A stretch of DNA of 28,107 nucleotides from Clostridia bacterium (GTDB taxonomy: Bacteria > Bacillota_A > Clostridia > Oscillospirales > QAKW01). This document shows, one piece after another, positions 21,713-28,107 of the stretch. How positions within the stretch are numbered: position 1 is the first letter of the stretch; each line of letters begins with the position of its first letter. The notes beneath the pieces were generated by a model, which was given only the letters and a program-made list of their open reading frames with translations, searched no databases and had not been told where the DNA came from. The stretch is taken from NCBI GenBank assembly GCA_017396865.1, contig JAFQKO010000167.1:1-28107 (forward strand), written 5' to 3'. The translations under genes and the position numbers were made by a program.

Positions 21713-22525
21713 ATGGTAGAAAACTTTAAATACTATCTAAAAGACGCGGATATCATTTTTAAATATGCTGTGGGTCCCACTGAAGAAAAAACGAAAGAGT
21801 TTCACTGTTTCAATGAAATTATTTTGTTTTTAGGCGGCGATGCGGATTTTATCAGCGAAAACATTCACGCAAAGTTATTACCTAACACATTGATTCTGAT
21901 ACCAAAAGAAACCTATCATCAGGTTATTATCAACGGTGATATGGAAAATTATCATCGTTGCATATTTCAATTCCCGGACATGTTGGATATAACGATTCAT
22001 AGATCCGGTAAAATATTTATGGCAGAGTACGATATGGATTTCGTTTTCATGTTTGAAAAGCTGATTAAGATCGCTAAAAATCCGAGTTCAAATGCGAAAG
22101 TGCAGCTTCGTGCCCTGTTGTCATTGATTTTATGCGAAATATCTGTCAAATGTACTGATAATTCCACGCAAAATAGACAAAGTGATTTGATAGTATCTGT
22201 TATAGAGTATATAAGCAAAAATTCGAGCAAGGAGATATCTGTGCATTCTATCGCAAAGGCGGCAAATATTTCCCCATCCTCTCTTGCGCATATCTTTAAA
22301 AAGGAAATGAATATTTCGATTTATCAGTATATACTTAAAAAAAGACTCATACTTGCACATCACAAAATCACTGAAGGAGAATTAGCTTCAGTCGCTGCTT
22401 TAGAGTGTGGTTTTAATGATTATTCCGGTTTTTACAAACAATACAGAAAACTATTCAATCAGTCTCCTTCTAAAAAAGAGGACCACCGTACTGAACACAA
22501 CCAAACAATAACAAACCTAGGGTGA
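21713..22525 (+). CDS. AraC-family transcriptional regulator, cassette C
   Basis: A 270-residue regulator with a cupin-like sensor (FHCFNEIILFLGGDADFISENIHA, PNTLILIPKETYHQV) and a C-terminal double helix-turn-helix (ISVHSIAKAANISPSSLAHIFKKEMNISIYQYI and SVAALECGFNDYSGFYKQYRKLFNQSPS). The divergent neighbours are the aldolase-DgoK-Asp-box genes, which it probably activates. There is no clear AGGAGG site, and the predicted transcript start is only about nine bases ahead of the ATG. The gene ends inside the junction motif: its stop TGA is part of GGTGACCACAAGCAG, so the last codons may have been altered by the insertion event. Confidence 0.9.
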   Translation: MVENFKYYLKDADIIFKYAVGPTEEKTKEFHCFNEIILFLGGDADFISENIHAKLLPNTLILIPKETYHQVIINGDMENYHRCIFQFPDMLDITIHRSGKIFMAEYDMDFVFMFEKLIKIAKNPSSNAKVQLRALLSLILCEISVKCTDNSTQNRQSDLIVSVIEYISKNSSKEISVHSIAKAANISPSSLAHIFKKEMNISIYQYILKKRLILAHHKITEGELASVAALECGFNDYSGFYKQYRKLFNQSPSKKEDHRTEHNQTITNLG

Positions 22526-22535
22526 CCACAAGCAG
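22523..22535 (+). repeat. Junction motif before copy 4 (partial)
   Basis: TGACCACAAGCAG matches the right part of the motifs at 15643 and 18663; bases further left differ. It abuts the spoVAC remnant exactly as in copies 2 and 3. Confidence 0.55.
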
Positions 22536-22612
22536 AGGGCCGGATCCTCGGCCTCGGCGCCAAGCTGTATGCCATAGCCGTCTCTATTATCGCCTATGGT
22601 GTTCTAAGGTAG
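22535..22612 (+). pseudogene. spoVAC 3'-end remnant, copy 4 (diverged, cut short)
   Basis: Seventy-eight bases encoding EGRILGLGAKLYAIAVSIIA then YGVLR and a stop. The first 30 bases match the other copies closely, then similarity falls and the frame ends in a TAG formed by the start of a REP-like palindrome (GTAGGGGCGG). It lacks about 14 C-terminal residues. This is the most decayed copy and lies furthest from the intact gene. Confidence 0.8.
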
Positions 22613-22726
22613 GGGCGGCAACCTGCCGCCCGAAAAATATCAGGCAATGAAAACGGGCGGCTGATAGCCGCCCCTACGTTCCAATCACACCAAGATATTG
22701 GTAGGGGGACGATGCCCACACCGCCC
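22609..22726. repeat. Cluster of REP-like palindromes after copy 4
   Basis: Three related elements: GTAGGGGCGGCAACC-TGCCGCCC (22609-22631), GGGCGGC-TGATA-GCCGCCCCTAC (22655-22677), and GTAGGGGGACGATGCCCACA followed by a GC-rich end (22701-22726). The order (GGGCGG hairpin with CCCTAC, spacer, GTAGGGG...GATGCCCACA, terminator) parallels the region after intact spoVAC at 11448-11556. No gene is seen between 22613 and 22787. Confidence 0.7.
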
Positions 22727-22730
22727 CGCA

Positions 22731-22759
22731 AAAAGGCTCGCCAAACGGCGAGCCTTTTT
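22731..22759. terminator. Terminator between copy 4 and the SLH gene
   Basis: Twelve-base-pair stem AAAAGGCTCGCC/GGCGAGCCTTTT around AAAC, with A and T tracts on both sides, so it can act in either direction. It ends the SLH-protein transcript on the minus strand. Confidence 0.88.
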
Positions 22760-22787
22760 ATCATTTTAATACAGTTTTAACGACTCC

Positions 22788-25157
22788 TTACGCTTCCCCA
22801 ATCAAGCTCAGTTCAAAGCGATAGAGCACCGTAGCGAGTTGTGCACGGGAGGCATTCCCCTGAGGCGCCAAAGTTTCCTCGTCCAGACCGTTCATGATAT
22901 TCCAATCCACCGCCCATTCCAAGGCAGGAACAGCCCAAACGCTCACATCATCTTTATCGGCAAATCGGTCGGGAAGCTCCGAAGTCGTTCCATTCAAACC
23001 GTAATATTCTGCCATACGGAAGAGAAATGCCGCCAATTCTTCACGGGTAGCAGGCTGATCGGGCCGGAAAGAGCCGTCATCATAGCCGTTTACAATACCG
23101 CAGTCCACAGCCCAGTTCACTGCATCAGTGTACCAAGCATCAGCGGGAACATCGGAAAAATCATTTTGGAATTCCACTTGCCGTTCGCCGGCCATGCGGT
23201 AAAGCGTGGTCACGATCATGGCGCGGGTAGCAGCGGTATCGGCCTCAAAAGCGGTTTGGCTCATCCCCTGCATTATGTTTCTTTCAAGGCAATGTTCAAT
23301 GCCGTCGTGATACCATGCTTTGGCATTCAGATCGTCAAATTCGCGCAGAATGCAATTTTGGCTGCCCACACATTTCCAAACAGCGGTATAAACCATGTCT
23401 TCGCCGTTCAGGGAAACATCATTATCATCTTCAGCTTTAAAGAACGTGCCGTTGGCATCCATCCAACCCCAAAAGAGATATCCCTCGGCGGTTGGGCCTT
23501 CTTTCGGCAAGGTGAACCGTTCACCACGGTAATAAGTGCCGTCGGCGGGGAGATTTTCAGCATCCACATCGCCGCCCGCATAGCTTACCTTATATTTATT
23601 GCCAAAAAAGAATTCTTTGCCGCTAAGATCGGTTTTTACCTGTGCTTCGGCATTTTCATCGGCTTTATAGGAGACCCCTGCAAAGTCTTCCGTATCGGCA
23701 AGAAGCCCTTGGGTTTCGCCGTAAGCAACCACATCGCCGCCCACCAATTCAAATTTCACAGGAATGGGGGTTCCGTCATCCATTTGGGAGGGCTCCATAT
23801 AGATGCCGAAGCTTTCTTCACCTTCAGCATCCCCTCTGCCTTCGATCAAACCGCCTTTTACGGTAATTTCCGTAGCGCGGATCCCGTTGCTGATCATTGC
23901 TTTTTCGCCCATACCGTAAATGTTGCTGTCAACACCGTTGACGGTACCAAAGGAAAGCCCACCGCTGAACGCAGCCGTCTTCCCATCGTCGTCTTCCACC
24001 ACATTGGGATCGGTGGCAATACCGCCGTAGCCATTCACCGCAGAATTTTCTGCACTCAATGTGCCGCCAAACAGACCGGCGGAAAAGAGTTTGGCTTCAG
24101 CACCGTTACCATTCACAGTGGAATCCACAATATCCAACAGATCAAAACAGCCGCCGACAGAAATATAATCGGACTTACCACCGTTCAAATTGAAAGTAGC
24201 GTTCAAAGCACCCACATTGGCAAAATAAGCATCAAAGCCGGTGCTCTCATTCACGGCAGCACTACCATAGGCAACCACTTCCGAGTTTACAAAATTAGCA
24301 TTCCCGCTGCAACGGATGCCAAAGGAATCGTAGCTATCGCCGCCCGTGGCGCTGATTTCCGAGCCGCTGACATCCATGCTCACCGCATCAATAGCAATAG
24401 ACTTTGGATTGGTATTTTCCGCATAGGCAACCTTGTCGCACCTCGCGTTGATATCGCTGTTTTTTATCACCAGGTCATTGGCTTTGATGGCAGCAGAAGC
24501 CACATTATCATCAGCGCCACCGAGATAGATTTGATCCATACTTTCCGTTTCCGGGAAATTAGAAGTCGTGGCTTCGATCACCGCATCTTCAAAGGTAACG
24601 GTGCCCTCTGCCACAAGACCGCGGAGATGGGGTTTGTAAGAACCTTCTCCCGTATAAGACCCGGTACCAAAGTACGTATTACCGCCCTTCATTACAAGAT
24701 CATTCTTCACATAAGCCCCTTCATAGCGGCCACTGAAAAACAGTTCCGAAGTATTATTTCCTAAAATGACCAGTTCATCGGCAGCAGAATAAAGAGCATA
24801 GACACAATGGAAGTAAACATCCCCCTCGATGGTCAACTCCACATGTTTAACACCATCGGCAATAAAAAGTGCTGCCCCATCCGGAATTTTTTCATCTGTC
24901 ATAGCAGCAGGATAACTGCAATGAACCGTCAAATCTTTCAGAGTCACTTTGTGGTCACCGCTGAGGATCCGAATATTATGATTATGATTACCATCACCGG
25001 TAATCACATGACCGGGACAGGTTTCGCCGCAGCTGTCGGTAAGGATCACATTGCCCTGGCTGATATCATGTTCTATCGACGCCGCCGAAGCTCCAAAGGG
25101 AACCGCCGTCATCAAAACCACAACACAAATAAACAACGGAATCTTTTTGATTTTCAT
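22788..25157 (-). CDS. Secreted surface protein with beta-helix-like region and three SLH domains
   Basis: About 789 residues. A signal peptide (KIKKIPLFICVVVLMTAVP, cleavage likely after FGASA, residue 25) is followed by a long run (about 30-520) of Asn/Gly-rich beta turns such as VTFEDAVIEATTSNF and LSAENSAVNGYGG, consistent with a right-handed beta-helix. Residues about 520-605 resemble a Listeria-Bacteroides repeat (GYLFWGWMDANG, VYTAVW). Three SLH domains close it (from 607, 667 and 732; AWYHDGIEHCLERNIMQG, AWYTDAVNWAVDCGIVNGYDDGSF and a third), which bind pyruvylated wall polymers. The start is the ATG preceded by GGAGGA; a TTG-started extension covers the ribosome site. Role: wall-attached adhesin or glycan-interacting protein, unproven. 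Confidence 0.88.
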   Translation of the reverse strand: MKIKKIPLFICVVVLMTAVPFGASAASIEHDISQGNVILTDSCGETCPGHVITGDGNHNHNIRILSGDHKVTLKDLTVHCSYPAAMTDEKIPDGAALFIADGVKHVELTIEGDVYFHCVYALYSAADELVILGNNTSELFFSGRYEGAYVKNDLVMKGGNTYFGTGSYTGEGSYKPHLRGLVAEGTVTFEDAVIEATTSNFPETESMDQIYLGGADDNVASAAIKANDLVIKNSDINARCDKVAYAENTNPKSIAIDAVSMDVSGSEISATGGDSYDSFGIRCSGNANFVNSEVVAYGSAAVNESTGFDAYFANVGALNATFNLNGGKSDYISVGGCFDLLDIVDSTVNGNGAEAKLFSAGLFGGTLSAENSAVNGYGGIATDPNVVEDDDGKTAAFSGGLSFGTVNGVDSNIYGMGEKAMISNGIRATEITVKGGLIEGRGDAEGEESFGIYMEPSQMDDGTPIPVKFELVGGDVVAYGETQGLLADTEDFAGVSYKADENAEAQVKTDLSGKEFFFGNKYKVSYAGGDVDAENLPADGTYYRGERFTLPKEGPTAEGYLFWGWMDANGTFFKAEDDNDVSLNGEDMVYTAVWKCVGSQNCILREFDDLNAKAWYHDGIEHCLERNIMQGMSQTAFEADTAATRAMIVTTLYRMAGERQVEFQNDFSDVPADAWYTDAVNWAVDCGIVNGYDDGSFRPDQPATREELAAFLFRMAEYYGLNGTTSELPDRFADKDDVSVWAVPALEWAVDWNIMNGLDEETLAPQGNASRAQLATVLYRFELSLIGEA

Positions 25158-25216
25158 AAGTAGTTCCTCCAAAAATTTTTTAAATAAAACATAACCATGT
25201 TTATATTTGCGGCCAT

Positions 25217-25245
25217 ATTATATCATATCAAAATTCCACGTGCAA
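25217..25245 (-). promoter_or_regulatory. Promoter of the SLH protein gene
   Basis: Minus-strand TTGCAC (25240-25245) and TATAAT (25217-25222), spacer 17, giving a leader of about 50 bases. Between 25246 and 25363 I see no gene or clear structure. Confidence 0.72.
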
Positions 25246-25363
25246 CAAAATCTTTACACTTTCAAAAAATCATCTTACTTCAGCAATAGCGCCACCTACA
25301 CCGTCAAAAAATGACTCAGCCATGGGCACGGGAATCGCCCGACTTTCTCATTCTTTATGACAG

Positions 25364-26140
25364 CTACGACTCTTTTCGATAATAGGTTGGCGGGTTTCCG
25401 TAGCGAAGGCGGAATTCCCGCGTGAAATGGCCGAGGGTGGCATAGCCGCAGCGAGCGGCGATATCGGAGACCGAAAGATTGGTGGAGCCGAGCAGCAGCA
25501 TTCCGTAATCCAGCTTCAGCTCCTTCAGATAGGCCTTATAGCTCTTTTGAGTCGTTTTCTTAAACAGCCTGCAAAAATAGCTTTCGCTCAGATAGAACCT
25601 CGCCGCAACGTCGGCCATCTTCGGATTCTCTCGGAAATGGCTGTTGACATACATCACTGCATTTTGGATGGGTGTTGGCTCCGTCCCTGTGCCCTCTGCC
25701 TCATTGCAACGATCCAAAAACAACAAAATCATGCATTCCAGCAGCTTTTGATTCCATGCATTGCCGCCATCCATCAAGGCATGAAGCCCGAGCAGCTTTT
25801 CCATGGCCGCTTCATCGGCATAAACCGTGCGGGTGGGCTGCGACAAAAAGCGGTGCAGCAGTTCGGAACCGATCCCATCCTCACGAAACTGAATGGAGAT
25901 CAAGCGCACCCCCTCGCAGTTGCGATATTCATGGTAGTCCTTGGGGGAAAGCAGGCTCATCAGCCCGCGACGCAACGGCTTGCGCCGATTATTGCAGACC
26001 GTTTCCCCCGTGCCCTCCAAAATAATATCCAGCTCATACACGTCGTGCCAATGCATCGAAACCGCCTCGCTGATCGTTTTACATAGGTTTTGGCAGATCC
26101 CGCTTTTATGCGCGTTCCCCGCCACCATACGAATCCTCAT
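25364..26140 (-). CDS. AraC-family transcriptional regulator next to GH42
   Basis: A 258-residue regulator. The sensor half has the cupin pattern MHWHDVYELDIILEGTGETV and GLMSLLSPKDYHEY; the last 100 residues carry the two helix-turn-helices (KMADVAARFYLSESYFCRLFKKTTQKSYKAYL and SVSDIAARCGYATLGHFTREFRLRYGNPP) and end TYYRKES. GAGGTG lies four bases before the ATG. Divergent from the GH42 gene, which it probably activates in response to a galactoside-derived sugar. Unlike the cassette regulators it is as GC-rich as the housekeeping genes and lies outside the repeat array. Confidence 0.92.
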   Translation of the reverse strand: MRIRMVAGNAHKSGICQNLCKTISEAVSMHWHDVYELDIILEGTGETVCNNRRKPLRRGLMSLLSPKDYHEYRNCEGVRLISIQFREDGIGSELLHRFLSQPTRTVYADEAAMEKLLGLHALMDGGNAWNQKLLECMILLFLDRCNEAEGTGTEPTPIQNAVMYVNSHFRENPKMADVAARFYLSESYFCRLFKKTTQKSYKAYLKELKLDYGMLLLGSTNLSVSDIAARCGYATLGHFTREFRLRYGNPPTYYRKES

Positions 26141-26157
26141 AAAAACACCTCATCATT

Positions 26158-26185
26158 ATTATACTGAATTTGAATAAAATGTCAA
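26158..26185 (-). promoter_or_regulatory. Promoter of the GH42-linked AraC gene
   Basis: Minus-strand TTGACA (26180-26185) and TATAAT (26158-26163), spacer 16. A second TTGACA lies about 25 bases further upstream on the same strand, so AATTGACA and AATTTGACA form a direct repeat that might be a regulator site. Confidence 0.72.
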
Positions 26186-26238
26186 ATTCTGCATTATATT
26201 GTGTCAATTTGGGGGTGTTTTACTTCCTTTGATCGAGA

Positions 26239-26244
26239 TATAAT
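26239..26244 (+). promoter_or_regulatory. -10 box of the GH42 gene
   Basis: TATAAT 26 bases before the start codon, with no good -35 hexamer at the right distance (nearest is GTTTTA, spacer 16). This is what an activator-dependent promoter looks like, fitting control by the divergent AraC protein. Confidence 0.5.
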
Positions 26245-26269
26245 TAAAAGCAGTAAGGGAGGAATCAAA

Positions 26270-28107
26270 ATGTTTGTATACGGATCGCAGTATCTGCGGG
26301 GAACGACCCCCGAGCGGGATCAATGGCTTCGGGACATGGAAAACATGAAAAAGCTCGGCTTCAACACCATTCGGGCATGGCTGGTATGGAATTGCATCGA
26401 GCGGCAGGAAGGGCAGATCGACGATGAATACATCCGCACCTTTTTGGAAAGCGCCGCGCAGTTTGATCTGCAGGTAGGGCTATTATTCCATCTGCACGCC
26501 TGCCCCCATTGGGCGATTGAGAAGTATCCCGAATACTTTTACGTTTCCGAGGATCAGCAGCCCTTTGAGCCTGCCGTTCGCCCCAACACCCCTTCCGGCG
26601 GGTGGCCGGGACTTTGCTTCGACCATGACGAGGTGCGGGCGCTGGAGGCACGCTTTATCACCAACGTCCTTAAGGAAACCAAAAAGCATTCGAACGTTGC
26701 CTTCTACGAGCCGATGAACGAGCCCCATCAATGGCTGGATCCGACTAAAAAAACGCCCAGCTTTTTCTGCTACTGCCCTGCCACCATAGAAAAATTCCGC
26801 CGTTGGCTGGAGAAAAAATACGGAACGATCGAGGGGCTGAACCAAGCCTGGGGCTATACCTACGACAGTTTTTCGCAGGTACGACCGCCACGCTGGATGG
26901 CGTCCTACAGTGATTATATTGATTTTCGATTATTCATGATGGATAACATCGCAGAGGAGGTCCGCTTCCGCGCCGATATTATCCGTGCCAACGACAACAA
27001 GCCCGTAATCGCCCACGCATGGGGCGGCGGTTCCGTAACCTGCCCGCATTTGGGAGAGATGGCATTCGACGATTGGAAGAATGCGCAGGTCGTAGACAAA
27101 TGGGGCTACAGCGCCTTTCCCCGCGCCGACAAGGATTGCTGTGCCTTGGGATTGAGCTGTGATGCCACCCGCAATGCCGCCGACGGCAAGGATTTCTGGC
27201 AATCGGAGCTGAGCGCGGGGATCGTTGGCGGAGTTTTCAGAAACCACGGCCGCATCAGCGGTGATACCTTTGATAAATTCACCCTTGAATCCATCCGCCA
27301 CGGTGCGAAGGGCTTGCTTTACTGGCAATTTCGCAAGGAGCGCATCGGATCCGAGGCGGGCGGCTATGCCATGACCGATTACGACGGCGGCCCTACGCCC
27401 CTGACCGAAAAGGCAGGGCAGCTCGGCGCGTTCCTGCAGGAGAACGGTTCGATTCTCGAGCACGGCACCGCTGCGCCCGCCGAGGTGGCGCTGGTATTCA
27501 GCGTACGCTCCTATCTTGCCGATTGGATCTCGGTTGAAAAGGCAAGCAACCATTATGCCGTCAACTGCATGAGCGGATATTATCGGATGTTTTGGGAGGA
27601 AAACATCGCCGTTGATATCATCCATGAGCATTTCGCAAAGGATCTCGAGCGCTATAAGCTGATCATCCTCCCCACGGCGACGGCGATCGACCCCGCCCTT
27701 GCCCAAAAGCTGCGCCGCTACGTGGAAAATGGCGGCACCGTTCTCTCGGAGCATTCCTTCGGGCTTTTTGACGAGACCCTCAAGCTTTCCTATCAGGTGC
27801 CGGGCTACGGCTTTACCGAGATCTTCGGTGCCAAGGAGGACGACATCTGCAACAGCAAGGAGCAAACGATCACCAACGGTGAGCAATGCTACCGCATCCA
27901 AGGCACCCGTTATGCCCAATCCCTCCGGCTTCGGGGCGGCTCGGCATTATACACCTACGAGGACGGCACTCCCGCCATCGTCAGCCATCGCTACGGCAAG
28001 GGGCAGGCGATCCTCACCGGCGTTAATTTAGGTCATTCCTATTCCGAGGGCTCGCTGCTCGGCGACGACGTTTCTGCCGAGGAAAAGCAGGCCTCGCAGG
28101 CCCCCAA
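26270..28107 (+). CDS. GH42-family beta-galactosidase (cut by window edge)
   Basis: Retaining beta-galactosidase of glycoside hydrolase family 42. At least 612 residues are visible. The acid/base glutamate is in YEPMNEPH (Glu151) and the nucleophile in FWQSELSAG (Glu313). CYCPATIEKFRRWLEKKYG and LNQAWGYTYDSF (about 168-202) are strong GH42 landmarks, as is GAKGLLYWQFRKER. Residues from about 400 on match the trimerisation domain (LILPTATAIDPAL, VENGGTVLSEHSFG). There is no signal peptide, so it works on imported oligosaccharides such as galactosides. GGGAGG lies about seven bases before the ATG. The end of the gene and any transporter lie beyond the window. Confidence 0.92.
   Translation, partial: MFVYGSQYLRGTTPERDQWLRDMENMKKLGFNTIRAWLVWNCIERQEGQIDDEYIRTFLESAAQFDLQVGLLFHLHACPHWAIEKYPEYFYVSEDQQPFEPAVRPNTPSGGWPGLCFDHDEVRALEARFITNVLKETKKHSNVAFYEPMNEPHQWLDPTKKTPSFFCYCPATIEKFRRWLEKKYGTIEGLNQAWGYTYDSFSQVRPPRWMASYSDYIDFRLFMMDNIAEEVRFRADIIRANDNKPVIAHAWGGGSVTCPHLGEMAFDDWKNAQVVDKWGYSAFPRADKDCCALGLSCDATRNAADGKDFWQSELSAGIVGGVFRNHGRISGDTFDKFTLESIRHGAKGLLYWQFRKERIGSEAGGYAMTDYDGGPTPLTEKAGQLGAFLQENGSILEHGTAAPAEVALVFSVRSYLADWISVEKASNHYAVNCMSGYYRMFWEENIAVDIIHEHFAKDLERYKLIILPTATAIDPALAQKLRRYVENGGTVLSEHSFGLFDETLKLSYQVPGYGFTEIFGAKEDDICNSKEQTITNGEQCYRIQGTRYAQSLRLRGGSALYTYEDGTPAIVSHRYGKGQAILTGVNLGHSYSEGSLLGDDVSAEEKQASQAP

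Larger units (their letters stand above)
18836..22522. mobile_element. Cassette C: Asp-box protein, DgoK, KDPGal aldolase, AraC regulator
   Basis: DNA between the copy 3 terminator and the junction motif of copy 4. Three minus-strand catabolic genes and a divergent AraC gene, the same layout as cassette A. It is strikingly AT-rich compared with both flanks and with cassette B, pointing to a different donor. The right end lies at or within the last codon of the AraC gene. Confidence 0.65.

Noticed and set aside
11327..22612. CRISPR array or simple tandem duplication as explanation of the repeats
   Set aside because: There are only four repeats, kilobases apart, each coding for the same gene end. 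The intervals are unrelated genes, so neither CRISPR nor tandem duplication of one segment fits.
11012..22612. A skin-like element that interrupts spoVAC and must be excised for the gene to work
   Set aside because: The first spoVAC copy is full length and in frame with a stop and terminator, so no excision is needed to produce the protein.
22839..24764. A 641-codon open frame antisense to the SLH protein gene
   Set aside because: It lies wholly within the SLH gene on the opposite strand, has no ribosome site or recognisable domain, and is explained by codon bias of the real gene, which has signal peptide and SLH domains.
26930..27919. A 329-codon minus-strand frame inside the GH42 gene
   Set aside because: It mirrors a GC-rich gene with clear catalytic motifs on the plus strand; no start signals and no recognisable domain.

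Overview
The window looks like chromosome from an anaerobic, endospore-forming member of the Clostridia (Bacillota), probably Oscillospirales; that placement is inference. Support comes from sporulation genes (yabP, yabQ, spoVAC, ricT), a clostridial 2[4Fe-4S] ferredoxin, a glycyl radical enzyme with its activase, strong AGGAGG-type ribosome binding sites, a PyrR attenuator and an SLH-anchored surface protein. Neither end coincides with a gene boundary: carB is cut at the left and a GH42 gene at the right. I see no rRNA, tRNA, CRISPR array or IS element.

Positions 1-7300 are a compact housekeeping block, almost all on the minus strand. It holds a PyrR-regulated pyrC-carB operon, yabP-yabQ-divIC (spore and septum proteins), a ferredoxin gene, and a femX-alr-holB-ricT operon (peptidoglycan branching, amino-acid racemisation, clamp loading, sporulation/RNA-processing factor). 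Positions 7370-11450 are mostly on the plus strand: a DUF1858 redox-disulfide protein, a patatin-like lipase, a divergent HTH regulator/protein kinase pair, a lipoprotein, a zinc-ribbon membrane protein and the spore channel gene spoVAC.

The most notable region is 11327-22612. The last 120 bp of spoVAC (codons E106 to stop), together with its terminator, recur twice more in the same orientation (15660-15779 and 18680-18799). A fourth, shorter and more diverged copy lies at 22535-22612. Between the copies sit three catabolic cassettes of about 4.1, 2.8 and 3.7 kb, each with its own AraC-family regulator. Cassette A has a glycyl radical enzyme and its activase. Cassette B has a FAD-dependent oxidoreductase. 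Cassette C has an Asp-box beta-propeller protein, a 2-dehydro-3-deoxygalactonokinase and a KDPG/KDPGal aldolase. Just before each remnant there is a shared motif that reads TGACCRCAAGCAG in all three and is an imperfect inverted repeat in two. This looks like repeated site-specific insertion into the 3' end of spoVAC, with each cassette bringing its own replacement gene end, so the first gene stays intact and the older ends are stranded downstream. No recombinase lies in the window, so one acting in trans is inferred.

Beyond the array, 22613-22787 holds REP-like palindromes and a terminator. It is followed by an SLH-domain surface protein and a divergent AraC regulator/GH42 beta-galactosidase pair, so carbohydrate use continues to the right edge.
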